A stretch of DNA of 64,000 nt from Peronospora farinosa (GCA_947646735.1 CANTFK010000785.1:372001-436000); one strand, 5' to 3'; counted from the first letter of the stretch, positions 53,354-63,843 are shown. Numbers and translations are program-made. Notes: generated by a model not told the origin, from the letters alone.

Positions 53354-54008
53354 CTATAGACGACGACCACGACGACCACCTTTTCGGCGGGTACTGTCCG
53401 TGGGAATTGGAGTGACGTCCTCAATACGTCCGATCTTCAAGCCATTACGAGCAAGCGCACGAAGGGCCGATTGCGCGCCGGGGCCCGGAGTTTTCGTCCG
53501 GTTACCGCCCGTAGCACGGATCTTGATGTGCAGAGCAGTGACGCCAACTTCTTTGCATTTGGCAGCCACGTCCTGAGCAGCTAGCATTGCAGCGTACGGT
53601 GAAGACTCATCACGATCAGCCTTCACTTTCATTCCGCCCGTCACACGGACGATCGTTTCACGGCCCGAAAGATCGGTCACGTGCACGAACGTGTCGTTGA
53701 ACGAGGCAAAGATATGAGCCACACCAAACACCTGCTCTCCTTCTTTAAGTGTGGGGCCAACACGCACCACCTCCTCTACTTCCTTCGTTGCGGTTTTCTT
53801 CGACTAAATAACAAGAAGAAGAAGAAGAAAAACAACAAGAAGAAGACATTAGTGGACAAGTTGGGGACACGTTTTGAGTCAGAAAGACATCAGTTGAAGG
53901 CCGCTGAGTGGGCAAATGACGTGATAAGCAAGCGGAGATGCTCTGCGTCACTGTCATATACGGTTTGCCAGGGCAATTGTGTATAAGGAGGATACACATA
54001 CGCACCAT
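53354..54008 (-). CDS. RPS14: 40S ribosomal protein S14 (uS11)
   Basis: Small-subunit ribosomal protein. Exon 1 is the ATG alone (54008-54006), exon 2 is 53803-53354. The 202-bp intron (GTGCGT...ATTTAG) falls directly after the start codon, giving 150 residues, the usual length. Conserved blocks: [26 protein letters not shown], the [22 protein letters not shown] region, and the C-terminal [19 protein letters not shown]. The intron contains a GAA/TTC-rich stretch next to the acceptor that forms its pyrimidine tract. Confidence 0.95.
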
Positions 54009-54842
54009 GATGGATTCGGACTTGAAACTGGGAATGACTTGGTTTAAGTGGCGGCGGTGAGGACAAGGAAGATCAGCTAGCCGCCAGTCAAAATGAAGAC
54101 GATGTGATTGGTGAATATGAAGGAGAGTTTAGATTGGTTGAAACGTAGGGTGCAAGTATGGCTACATATCTGATTCTGGATTTACTGACGCATACCGGTA
54201 TTGATTACGATGCAACTACGTACAGTAGAAGGACTTCCATGTTCTATCAATGTATAGGTTGTATCAGTTAAGACAGGTATAAATGAATTGATATTATGAA
54301 TCACATCAGGCGATTAAACTTTAGGCTAAAAATACGTACCATTGTAAATCCATGTACAATTTTGTAAGTGAGACACAGAGCTTTGTAGCCAAAAGGACGT
54401 AATTACACGAGCTACCTCCGCGCAACCTCTTTTTTGCTTGTACCATTTTGGTTGGTGCTGCTTAGAATCGTTCTCATTTCAGATTTAGCTGCTTTAGTAA
54501 ATAGTACACAAAAAAACTCTAGTCATGGGGTGGTCCAAATGACGATGAAAAATAACACCATCTTTCGACCGAGGGTTCCAACCCAATGGTGATACTAGTT
54601 CTCAACAGATCTGATGGACCCTAGTTAAAAATAGATGCAGTATCTCATAATAGACACACAAAAACCCATTAGGGTCGTATTCTCCTACCATTGTATTTGT
54701 AACGTATACCTCTTGCTGGCTACTCCGCTCAGAACATTGACACTCTTCCACAGATGTAGAAATACCACATGACACTTAACCCTGTCAATCAAATGCAATA
54801 GTTAGTTACTCCATGTAGTTTTGCTATTTATCTCCTGACTGC
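54009..54842. other. Intergenic between RPS14 and the SLC1-like gene
   Basis: 834 bp upstream of both divergently transcribed genes. No ORF or repeat worth naming; presumably two separate promoters. Confidence 0.5.
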
Positions 54843-57800
54843 ATGACTGTTTCGCAGTCGAAATGCGCTTTTAGTCGCGATTCCTATGCACAGGCAGTAC
54901 GAACGAGTGCATTCGCCGATTTCCTGTCGGATGACAGCGACAGTGAAGATGAGGATGATGCACATTCGCGTGCAACATTTAGGATGGAACAACAAACGGA
55001 CGACTGGTTCTATGCCGATTCGTTGAATAGTGATGAAAATAGTAGGAATCCCAGCTTTCGTCTACCTCTTGGAAACCCAAAAGTTCTTGGTGATGACAAG
55101 TCAAGTCGCTTGAAATCAAAGGTGATGAAACAGACCATGGGTAGTTCTGACGTCAATAAACTGGAACAACTTGCTCGAAAAAACAAGAGCATAGGACGCA
55201 TTTCACTGACTTTAGGTGATGGTGTTGGTGCAAAAGCTGCTGATCGTGGTATTGACCGTCACGGTCAAAGCTCGTTGGACTCTTTGTCCAGTCCACCGAG
55301 CTTTGACCCGGACGACGATAGTTTTTTTGATGAACCTCGACCCAGTTTCTCGGACGAGCATAGTTTCATAGGCGAAGACAGCTTTATGACAATTGACACG
55401 AGCTTTGTGTATCGACCAAGTGTGCTAGATGACGACAAAGTGGAAAGACAGAGCAAAGCGAGTGGATCGAGCAAGAATAGTTTTGTTGTTCGACCATCTT
55501 TGCTGGACGCTTCATTGTCACCTTCGATTCTCAGCATCTCCCAAGAATCCGCTGCTGATAAGACCGCTGCAAAGTTCCTCGATGCGACGTGTGACTTGGA
55601 TGATAGAATACCAACGTCAGCAAACAAGGTTGTCGGCAAGACATCAGGCCACACACTAAAGAGCGCAGCTATTCAAGGTGAAGCAGGTTATGTTAACGCA
55701 ACTGTGGCGGCGATCACGTCTTTGAGTGCAACCAAGCCTGTATTGTCCCGACAGTCTAGTGCAGCGTCGTCATCAAGTTCCTCGTACGATGTAGTTTCAC
55801 AGCGGCGGCCGATGACAGCAACTCACGAGTCTTGGAGGATTTCGTCGGTAGCCCTCAATGAGAGCAAGCATGCCTTCGATGAAGAATTAGAGCCTCTAGT
55901 TGGCTCACTACAGTCACCGTTAGCATCCGCAGTACCTGCAGAAAGTGAGCAGCAAAATTACCGTATCACCAGCGCATTTGAAGAACACAATGCAGTGGCG
56001 TCTACATCGCCCAGCTGCATGTTATTCTACAACCAACCGAGCTTCTTTGTCGACGATAATCAGCAGAGCTTTCCATCTGTAGGCTCACCGTCATTGGGCT
56101 CTCGGCCTTCAGGGGACTCTTTTGCAAATGTTGCGATTCTTGGGGATGACGTTCATGACCGGAATGAAAGACGTAGCAGCGACCTGATACCGCAGGATGT
56201 TGACGAGTTTCCGTCTAACAGCGTCCCTGTTGTCTACCCGACCACATGTGATGCTCTCGACCATAGCTACAGCAACCTTGTGAGGCCAGATCGTATTACC
56301 ACTAAACCAGGGGATCATGACAGCAGCGCAATCATAAGTGTGAATGGCACGAGTTTAGGAAGTTTCTCCTTAGCTTTGTCGGCGGCGTCCCAGATCTCGG
56401 CGACAAGCGATGAGCTTCCTTTCCTCTCGTTTAGCGTTGCCAAGCCTGCTATCGCAACAGAATTAACCAAGCAGCAAAAGCGACGGAAAGTAATGGAGAA
56501 GCGTTCGTTTGTCACGGCATTGGAGAATTCAGGTCGACAAGAGGCTGGTTACGAAGCGGGGCAGATATTATACAGGTCTATCGCACTTCCCCGTGGTAGC
56601 GGCCTCAAAACGGGCAAGCCCTCAGATTCTCTCTCTTCAGCGTACTCTACTGGTAATTCCAATTTCTCTTCAGCAGCGCTCCTGGCGGCTATCAAAATGC
56701 GAGACATTCATACGGATGCACGGTCGGAAGAAACGGAAGCGAGTGATGTGGCTATCGGTACATTACCTCAGCTGGTACTCCCACTCAAAGTTATTCTCGC
56801 ATCTCGAAGCTCGTTCTCATCGACATCACTAGCGAATACAGGTGTGGAGTCTGCCTCATCGGTCTTAGCAGCGAGGACTCGTGCATCTCTTGCATCGTCG
56901 GCTAGTAGTGCTGATCGTCTTGACTTCACTGGAGTTTACCGCGGCTCGATAAACAGCTCAAAGTCTTCGATTAACAATGGTAGTCCGTCACGACCTGTTC
57001 GACCCGACATGCGGACTGTGAGGTCTCAGCAAACGTCTTTAGGTGAACGCAAGGACGCGCTTCAATTCGAGTGCTTGGGCGTGAAGTTGGAACGCTCTAG
57101 AAGTGATGGCCGATCAATGCAGCGCGAAGCTCGGCAAAAAGTTAAGAATTTCTTTCGAGATACATATGAGAGAAGCGTGCTCGATGAAGAAGAGGGGCAT
57201 CGTGTGACGAATCGAAGAGCGCGCGCTTGCACATCTCTGGCTCAATACGTGGACAACGTTGTGGAGGGGCCTCAGAGTTTTGCTTCGCATAACACCACGG
57301 TGGCCAAAGTTGTCGATCTGAAGAATTTGCGCAATGGTGGCAAGCGGCTTGGGTGGCACTTGCAATATGACGCTGTTCCTCTGACACTTCAGCAAGAGGA
57401 GTCGACAAAGCGCAGGGCAATGAACGTGACGATCGAAACTACCAGCTCAGGCACAGGCACCACAGCGACACGATCGATGCCATCCGACCACATTCCTGTG
57501 CCTCGAAACTACGTGGTAAGCCCTCAGGCAACAGGTGCTCTCGAACCCAAAATGTACGCAAAGGAAAAAGCGCATGCGTCGCAATCTAAAACCGCAGTAA
57601 ACGTAAGTGGAGATGAAGGCAGTGGGTTCTTCTCCGTACCATCGGGTCCTGAAGGGAACGATGTTTGCAGATCTGGAGCGATGCCAAGGCGACGGGCTGA
57701 CAATAGGATGCCACAAAGACTCGCACCACCACGGCTTTCAGTATGTGAATCGCCATCCCTTTCTTCGTCTCCCTTTGCGACATCGTTCTCAACTTCTCAT

Positions 57801-60044
57801 GGGCTTGGTGAAAGTGGTGGTGCTGGAAGTGGAAGATCCCCGGGGAACTCGCCAGTGGTTTTTGCTGCTACCTCAAGAGGATTTCTGTGGAAGCCAACAA
57901 GCAGCTTTTACAATTCAAACGCTGCATCTAGCGATTCACTCTTGGATGGTTCACCTGTAATATCTCAGCGATCCAAGCTAGTCGACCGCGTGCAGAATCT
58001 ATCAGCGTCAGTGGCAAGCTCACTGCGGCGTTTCTTGTACAGTAAAGACTTTTGCAGGCAGAATGGCAACGTGAACGTTACGTCACCGCGATCCCGAGCC
58101 ACTGATCCAGCAGCACTTCCGCGGGCTTACAACCACAACGACTTTTACGAGATTCCATTCAAGGTGCCAGATTTAAACAAACCTTTGCTGCAGCAGGAAA
58201 AGCAGCAGCTTGTGGAGAGTGACCGTAATTGGATTCGACAATGGTTGATCCTGGCGATGTGTGCGGTGTTTGGGTTGTGTGCAGGAGCTATTTTGGTGTA
58301 TGTTGGTGCACGCGATGCTAGCATCTTCAACCTGTCAGCTCCTGAAGTACATGACCGTCAAGAGACCAATGGAGAGTTGGTGTTTGCTGCTGGCGTGCGA
58401 TGGTTTTTGCTACCAGGACATTTATTTGAGCGAGTATGGGGCGCAGTAGCAACCCCGTTACTGGTCTGCTACGTCGTGAACGCAATTTCAGATCTCGTGG
58501 GCTGTGCAGACAAAGATAAGCTAGTTCTGAGCTTTCGTTCGATTGGGTACGCGATGATGCTGGCAATGTTAGCAACAGTCGAAGGAGTTTTGGCAATGTG
58601 GATGACGCACAAGTTTGGGTGGTTTAGAAAAAGTAGCAGCACAGCTAGGTCAGAGGCATCAATACTGTCTGATGCTATCGGTGTGACTCCATTGCCTCAA
58701 GGAGCGATGGGTCTAGTATGCTCTGGCGATGACGAGTACCTACGACGTCTGGATCATGACGTGTTTGCTTGCTCAAATGCGTCGTTATTGCTACCACTGT
58801 ACAAGGACGTTAGCACGAACTCGACCGACATCTCTGGCAGTGGACCAGGTGTGTTTGCATTGCGAGAAGTTACTCGAGTGTTTGCGACACCAAAGTCAAC
58901 AAAGGCGTACTATCCGGTATCACTAGGCACGGAAGGCAACGCAGCTGCTTCGCTGTTGTTATCGCTAAGTCCTGACAATTTAGCTGCACGGTACCGAGAG
59001 GTTGCAAGTGATGGAATTGTGCTTCTGGGTGGTCTCGTCGTGTTTGCCTTGTTTTTGGGATATGTCTGCGGAAAGCGGATACTGCGACTACGGCGTGATG
59101 CCCAAGCGGCGATGTTTGAGTCGACGGAAAGGAATGATACAAATACCGAGAATCCACACAAGGCTCACCACTATCTTGTGAGCCTCTTGGTGGAATTGCA
59201 GCTTGCTCTGGAGTGGATGGTTCGACCCATGGAGCGATATCTGGCACCAGTAGGATTTTTTTCGCTTATGTTGGGGCACGTGGTGGCTCATCATCGGGAG
59301 TGGTATTCATTCACGTCTCCAATGTCGTCGCTGATTGCTGGTGTGATAATTATATTCATCCTACATGTCATGCTGGTTCTACCGATGGTACTCAAACAAT
59401 TTTCCAGCAGTGATCTTCGATTGCCTCTGATGACAAAGACGAAATCATTTGTGCCGGCAATTCTGTTTGCATTCACAACTGACAATGTAGTACTGTCGGC
59501 GCCAGTAACGATGCAGTGCTACGCTCGTGCTCTCACAGTGACTCGCTCAGCCGCACAAGTGGCTACTGCAGTGACGGCAGCATTTACTCGAAATGCACGC
59601 GGATTGTATCTACCGCTTATGCTGTTGTGGCTATTAGAGACCTCATCATCTGAAAAGCTAGAGCTGAGTGTATCCGACTACTTTTCTATTGGATTCTTGT
59701 CAATGTTGAGCTGTTTCTGCGGTGGCAGTAGTCGCTTGACCCTGACAATGGCACGCACTCTGTGGTCGATTCGATCGTCGAATCCTGCAAGTGCATTGCT
59801 TATCACGATGCCATTGTTGGTCGTATGTGACGTGGTGCTTTCACGGTTTGCCACTATGGTGACTCTGATGGACCATTTTGTGCTCACGCACATTGCAGCT
59901 CAGCACTGGGGGGAGACGGTTGTACACGGACCAACACAACCAAACCGACCCAACAATAGTAGCGACTCGAGCGCCAGCCCGCTTCATGACAGTCAATGTC
60001 CTCGTCGTCTGTCCAGTGCAATGTTGTCTTCGGTTTCCTTGTAA
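54843..60044 (+). CDS. SLC1-like (dicarboxylate/amino-acid:cation symporter) protein with giant disordered N-terminus
   Basis: 1733 residues in a single exon. Residues 1 to about 1125 are Ser/Asp/Pro-rich and probably disordered and cytosolic. Residues about 1128-1690 hold about eight hydrophobic segments in the SLC1 order: VWGAVATPLLVCYVVNAISDLVG (family 'PLVF.S...I..L'), FVPAILFAFTTDNVVLSAPVTM (family 'AF.TSSSAATLPVT'), FTRNARGLYLPLMLLWLLE (family 'INMDGTA.Y'), and VVCDVVLSRFATMVTLMDH (family 'D...DR..T..N..GD'). The substrate- and Na+-binding signatures (TSSS, NMDGT, GGG) are altered to TTDN, TRNARG and CGGSS, so transport specificity is unclear or lost. An extracellular Cys-bearing loop of about 100 residues follows the fourth segment. 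The ATG at 54843 opens the frame. Confidence 0.75.
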   Translation: MTVSQSKCAFSRDSYAQAVRTSAFADFLSDDSDSEDEDDAHSRATFRMEQQTDDWFYADSLNSDENSRNPSFRLPLGNPKVLGDDKSSRLKSKVMKQTMGSSDVNKLEQLARKNKSIGRISLTLGDGVGAKAADRGIDRHGQSSLDSLSSPPSFDPDDDSFFDEPRPSFSDEHSFIGEDSFMTIDTSFVYRPSVLDDDKVERQSKASGSSKNSFVVRPSLLDASLSPSILSISQESAADKTAAKFLDATCDLDDRIPTSANKVVGKTSGHTLKSAAIQGEAGYVNATVAAITSLSATKPVLSRQSSAASSSSSSYDVVSQRRPMTATHESWRISSVALNESKHAFDEELEPLVGSLQSPLASAVPAESEQQNYRITSAFEEHNAVASTSPSCMLFYNQPSFFVDDNQQSFPSVGSPSLGSRPSGDSFANVAILGDDVHDRNERRSSDLIPQDVDEFPSNSVPVVYPTTCDALDHSYSNLVRPDRITTKPGDHDSSAIISVNGTSLGSFSLALSAASQISATSDELPFLSFSVAKPAIATELTKQQKRRKVMEKRSFVTALENSGRQEAGYEAGQILYRSIALPRGSGLKTGKPSDSLSSAYSTGNSNFSSAALLAAIKMRDIHTDARSEETEASDVAIGTLPQLVLPLKVILASRSSFSSTSLANTGVESASSVLAARTRASLASSASSADRLDFTGVYRGSINSSKSSINNGSPSRPVRPDMRTVRSQQTSLGERKDALQFECLGVKLERSRSDGRSMQREARQKVKNFFRDTYERSVLDEEEGHRVTNRRARACTSLAQYVDNVVEGPQSFASHNTTVAKVVDLKNLRNGGKRLGWHLQYDAVPLTLQQEESTKRRAMNVTIETTSSGTGTTATRSMPSDHIPVPRNYVVSPQATGALEPKMYAKEKAHASQSKTAVNVSGDEGSGFFSVPSGPEGNDVCRSGAMPRRRADNRMPQRLAPPRLSVCESPSLSSSPFATSFSTSHGLGESGGAGSGRSPGNSPVVFAATSRGFLWKPTSSFYNSNAASSDSLLDGSPVISQRSKLVDRVQNLSASVASSLRRFLYSKDFCRQNGNVNVTSPRSRATDPAALPRAYNHNDFYEIPFKVPDLNKPLLQQEKQQLVESDRNWIRQWLILAMCAVFGLCAGAILVYVGARDASIFNLSAPEVHDRQETNGELVFAAGVRWFLLPGHLFERVWGAVATPLLVCYVVNAISDLVGCADKDKLVLSFRSIGYAMMLAMLATVEGVLAMWMTHKFGWFRKSSSTARSEASILSDAIGVTPLPQGAMGLVCSGDDEYLRRLDHDVFACSNASLLLPLYKDVSTNSTDISGSGPGVFALREVTRVFATPKSTKAYYPVSLGTEGNAAASLLLSLSPDNLAARYREVASDGIVLLGGLVVFALFLGYVCGKRILRLRRDAQAAMFESTERNDTNTENPHKAHHYLVSLLVELQLALEWMVRPMERYLAPVGFFSLMLGHVVAHHREWYSFTSPMSSLIAGVIIIFILHVMLVLPMVLKQFSSSDLRLPLMTKTKSFVPAILFAFTTDNVVLSAPVTMQCYARALTVTRSAAQVATAVTAAFTRNARGLYLPLMLLWLLETSSSEKLELSVSDYFSIGFLSMLSCFCGGSSRLTLTMARTLWSIRSSNPASALLITMPLLVVCDVVLSRFATMVTLMDHFVLTHIAAQHWGETVVHGPTQPNRPNNSSDSSASPLHDSQCPRRLSSAMLSSVSL

Positions 60045-60376
60045 TTGCGTTGGTAAAGTGACCTCTAGTAGGAAACTTTGTGCTGCTGATACCATGCTCA
60101 GCAGCATGAAAGTAGGGGGTATCGGTTGTAGGTAGTTTTCTGTCTAATAGAAGTCGTAGTTCTGTTCACGTTCTCGAACATCTTAAAGTGACAACATTAT
60201 TCTACTGTTTAAAACAGGGCCCTAGGAAGCCCTGGCATTTGACAATACAAAGGAAGAATAAATGCGAGTTTGGCTTAGTGTTTCTCAATTTATAGCAGAC
60301 ATGTCGACTATTGCTGTTGTTTTGCTCTCTGGTAGAATCTTGAACGTCAGTTTAGCCAAAACTTGGTGCTTAGTGC

Positions 60377-60422
60377 GCTGAGTGGATGATGCTGTCCCAA
60401 CGGCCAGCATCATCCACTCAGC
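60377..60422. repeat. 18-bp perfect stem-loop
   Basis: GCTGAGTGGATGATGCTG at 60377-60394 and its exact reverse complement at 60405-60422, with a 10-nt loop. It is the longest perfect palindrome noticed in the window and lies just outside the hairpin cluster before the retroelement. Confidence 0.85.
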
Positions 60423-60605
60423 TGATCTCTGCATTGTGGTATCACGCTTTGCGAAAGGCCACCAGCTTAGAAAGTCTTGAGTATCAAAACCAAATTGGTT
60501 TTAGTAAGTGAGTAAGAAGGTAAGGTATATCTAAGTGCGCTGCATACGACCCAGTATATCCTGTCAACAGGTAACAGAGTTACCGTGGCGACCTCTACTT
60601 TAAGT

Positions 60606-60848
60606 ACTAGGTATTCCTAGTCCTCGAAGCAGGCCTAAATGGACCTTACTTAGGCCTGCCACTTGGGTGTGGCACATCAATGTGACCCACCCTCGTGAAT
60701 GTGATATCCATGGATGGATTCACATTCAACGAGGATGACGCCAGTTGGAACTGGGCGTCATGGTGACGCTTCAAACAGACGCCATCAGCGAGCTTAAATA
60801 TATTTTAAGCTCGCACGTAAGGATACGCTTCTAAAGAGACGCGTATCC
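60606..60848. repeat. Cluster of stem-loops upstream of the retroelement (possible LTR/leader)
   Basis: Successive inverted repeats: ACTAGG/CCTAGT (60606-60621), GCAGGCCTAA/TTAGGCCTGC (60629-60659), a 14-bp stem with one bulge (60691-60734), a 12-bp stem with a 2-nt loop and one bulge (60735-60761), GCGAGCTTAAA/TTTAAGCTCGC (60788-60814) and GGATACGC/GCGTATCC (60821-60848). It probably belongs to the long terminal repeat or leader of the gypsy element. No second copy exists in the window to prove that. Confidence 0.6.
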
Positions 60849-61212
60849 AATCTTTGCATAATTAGCCAATTAGTAGTTAAGTTTATGTTTAGTTATAATC
60901 ATTAAATATAGTCAGTCTTGAATTTACTACATACCGCCCACTGCGCAAGAGAATCTTGATAAGCTTCTGCGTGACGTAAGTGAGGCACTTCTTATATGTT
61001 CGTTGCGCGGACTGCCGGCAACAGTTTGGGTCGGCGCTTTAAGCGGCCGACTAACGCAACCACCACCGCACGCGGAGGTAAGACGATTTAACCGCTTCCT
61101 CGCGCTGCTTGAAGGTGTTCCCGCGTAGTACGTGGCAGCTTCATTACGAAGTGCCCGTCTACACTTGGTAGCACTAGTAGTACTCGTCTCTCTGAGCGTG
61201 CGTGTGGTTGAC

Positions 61213-62084
61213 ATGGTCCTTAATATGGACTGGAGTGACTTCCCTCACCTCTCCCAACATCATAGGGAGTTGGCAGAGCATATGGCGCAGGGACTTGGTG
61301 AACAAGCCCTGGTCAATCTCTTGCATTGTCCTCCTGAGCAACATGTTTCTCAGTTGGAGCAATTTGAGGCGTTTGTGCTCGGACAGCGTAGAAACGCGTC
61401 CGAGGTAAACAGCCAAGCCACCGCTGAGTCCATCACTAAGACTCAGGATGAGCTTAGGCTTGAGCAGGCACGTAATGAGGCGCTCAACAGAACTGTTGAG
61501 ACGCTCTCTGCCCGGCCTGCTCAACCGAGGCCCATTCGGATGGACCCTCCGAAGTTCGATGGAGCTACCCCTCACACGATTGTTCACTGGCTATTAGCAG
61601 TGGAGCAATGTGGAGTGGCGCAGCTCATCGAAGACGACAACACAATGTAGTCTTATACCATGTCAAATTTGCGTGGAAAAGCGTCAGAGTGGGCTTACTC
61701 TGCGCTTATGGCAAATGCCGATGAATTCTCATCATGGAAGATCTTTAAGTCAAAGATTCGTGCCATGTACCAGCCGCCTAACAATGAAGTGTTACTTCAG
61801 GCGCGTTTTGGAGCACGACAGGCGAAACGCTCTCTGCAAGCATTGATGCAGGAGATGCGTTCGCTGTCGGCAAAAGTAATGTGGGTCCGATACCTGAACA
61901 CATTATGGTACCTACGTTCATGAACGGACTACGGCAAGGCCCATCGCGCCAGGCCCGTTTTAGAAAGGTGCCAAAGACGATGGAGGAGGCAATTGAAATT
62001 GACATGGTTGAGGAGCAATCTTACCACAGTGCCTCGGCGACAGCCTATTACAGGCCGTCGGCCGAAAGTCGCATGACACTCTAA
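61213..62084 (+). pseudogene. gypsy gag (capsid) remnant
   Basis: From the ATG at 61213 (MVLNMDWSDFPHL), a coiled-coil stretch (QDELRLEQARNEALNRTVETL) leads into the gag core (PPKFDGATPHTIVHWLLAVE). A TAG at 61648 interrupts the same frame, which continues with MSNLRGKASEWAYSALMANA. Near 61880 the frame changes to give PIPEHIMVPTFMNGLRQGPS. Typical retrotransposon gag motifs, plainly disabled. Confidence 0.85.
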
Positions 62085-62110
62085 CGGAGTTAGGCAATGT
62101 AGACGCGGTC

Positions 62111-62152
62111 TGCTACAAGTGCGGCAAGCGAGGCCATATGATGACTCGCTGC
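62111..62152 (+). pseudogene. gag CCHC zinc knuckle remnant
   Basis: CYKCGKRGHMMTRC fits CX2CX4HX4C, the nucleocapsid zinc knuckle. It lies in a third frame relative to the two gag pieces. Confidence 0.85.
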
Positions 62153-62415
62153 TATGCCAAATTTGCTGCTGGTGCTAAGGCAGCCAGCAAGAAGTCTCCT
62201 AACCCGAAGGGTGGTTCGAAGAACCGTGCACGTCGCACGGGTTCAGATTCGGCGAATTGGTGTTTTTATATTATTAGTCATACCAAAAGCTGCTTCTAAT
62301 AATCACTATATCACACGACCCCCGACAAGTCGGGAAATGCGGGAGCGCATTAGGGGCGGGATTAACTACTTTCGAGGACTCTAAAGCTACCCCTAAGTTC
62401 AGAGCGATCGAACAA

Positions 62416-62778
62416 ATGGGTAGCATAGTCCCTGAGGGTCCGAAAGGTCGGACCTCAACCCTTTTGGTCTATAGCGCTCGAGTACGAGGCTATGACCAAG
62501 TGATGACCCTTCTCGTGGATTCGGGTGCATCACAAAACTTTGTGAAACTCGCGGCTCTAAAAAAGAGCCCGGCGAGTTATGAGTCGCTTTGCCAGGATGG
62601 CAAGCGAGAAGAAGCGATCGTTCGTCTAGCGAACGGCGCGCTCGTCAAATCGGAGGGAGTTCAAGTTGAACTCGCCTTCAGTTTCAGTGACTTCTCTTGT
62701 AAAGAGAAGCTCACACTGCTAGGTATGGAGAGTCCGTATGACCTCATCCTAGGCATGCCTTGGTTGGTTAAATACTAA
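62416..62778 (+). pseudogene. gypsy aspartic protease remnant
   Basis: Retropepsin-like domain: active-site block LLVDSGASQNFVK (DSG catalytic triad) and the later hydrophobic pair with LILGMPWLVKY. The domain itself is intact over about 120 residues, but it is isolated by stops from gag and RT. Confidence 0.85.
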
Positions 62779-62836
62779 CCATGGATAGACTAGCGTACAC
62801 GCACATTCGCTAACTCTACGCTCCAGGTCAAAGGTC

Positions 62837-63400
62837 GTGGTGACTCATGCAACGAGCACCAGAAGTATTAAGACGATCAAGGGCACGTCGAAACGAGTGA
62901 CCCTTGGATCAGTCTCGGTCCAAGAGGACGGACCTACGAACGAGTTGTTCGAGGCCGTCGAAGACAAAATACTGGAGGCTTCCTCAGTTGAGGTGCTCCA
63001 ACTTGTCTTGGCATCTGCCGAGGAAATAGTAAATCTCTCGGAGATGACGTGGGATATGTTCCTGTCCGAGCGAAAGGAAGGAAAGATCCACGAGATAGTC
63101 GCACCAGTTCCAGAAGAGAACGTGGTGGACTGTTGCTCTTCATCCACAATGGATGAGAGCGTCTTAAATACTGACACAAAGAAACGGTTCGCTGCTAAAG
63201 GCTGGAATGTCTTGAAGGACAGCCTGTTCCATGATGTTCTGTGGAAACACCGTGATGTGTTTCTAGCAGAAGTGCCGAGCCGCCTACCGGCCGATAGGAG
63301 CATCAGACACGAGATTGACCTGGAGCCTGGCACCAAGTATTGTGTGACCAGGCAATGGCCGTTGCCGAAGGAACAAGTCGATTATGTGGAGAAGTGCCAG
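62837..63400 (+). pseudogene. gypsy protease-RT linker and N-terminal RT fragment
   Basis: Shows the pre-RT motif HRDVFLAEVPSRLPADRSIR followed by HEIDLEPGTKYCVTRQWPLP, standard at the start of Ty3/gypsy reverse transcriptase. It loses similarity just after the PKEQVDYVEKC segment at about 63400. The palm domain with the catalytic aspartates is absent. Confidence 0.8.
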
Positions 63401-63420
63401 AGAAATGGGGGGCCCTTCGT

Positions 63421-63436
63421 AGTTATTATAATAACT
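63421..63436. repeat. 16-bp perfect palindrome at the retroelement truncation point
   Basis: AGTTATTATAATAACT is self-complementary and lies about 20 bp after recognisable RT similarity ends. A/T-rich palindromes can extrude cruciforms and favour breakage. Confidence 0.75.
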
Positions 63437-63579
63437 GGCGTGAAAGATCTCGGTCACTCTCTTGAATGAGTGACAGGGAGTGACCAGGGCCCCGAACTGG
63501 TCCAAGGTCCCGAGTTCGTAGAAGGTACTAGGATGTCCTACACTACAGACCAAAGGACCAGTGCTGCTAGGGCAGCTTA

Positions 63580-63843
63580 GGTTGACCCCAGGTAACAGGT
63601 GGATTCCAGACAACGGTGGACCCAGGTGACCGGTGGACCCCAGGTGACAGGTTGACCCAGGTGACCGGTGTACCCAGGTGACCAGTGGACCCCAGGCGAC
63701 TGGTGGACCCCAGACGACAGGTGGACCCCAGACAACAGGTGGACCCCAGGTGATAGGTTGACCTCAGGTGACCGGTGGACCCAGGTGACCGGTGGACCTC
63801 AGGTGACCGGTGGACCCAGGTGACCGGTGGACCCCAGGTAATA
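63580..63843. repeat. 15-unit minisatellite, 17-18 bp unit
   Basis: Consensus GGTGGACCCCAGGTGACC. Fifteen consecutive units of 17 or 18 bp account exactly for the 264-bp span. Variation falls mainly in the third base (T/G), the C-run (CCC/CCCC/CCTC) and the last three bases. The mix of lengths shifts reading frame, so the array is not a coding repeat. Confidence 0.92.

Larger units (their letters stand above)
60849..63469 (+). mobile_element. Degenerate, truncated Ty3/gypsy LTR retrotransposon
   Basis: A plus-strand series of gag, zinc knuckle, aspartic protease and the beginning of reverse transcriptase in the Ty3/gypsy order. It is broken by at least one in-frame stop and several frame changes, and it ends before the RT catalytic core. 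No integrase and no recognisable 3' LTR. Not capable of autonomous movement. The left edge is uncertain; the hairpin cluster before it may be the 5' LTR. Confidence 0.85.

Noticed and set aside
63580..63843. CRISPR-like array
   Set aside because: Units are contiguous without spacers and vary in length by one base; it is a minisatellite in a eukaryotic genome.
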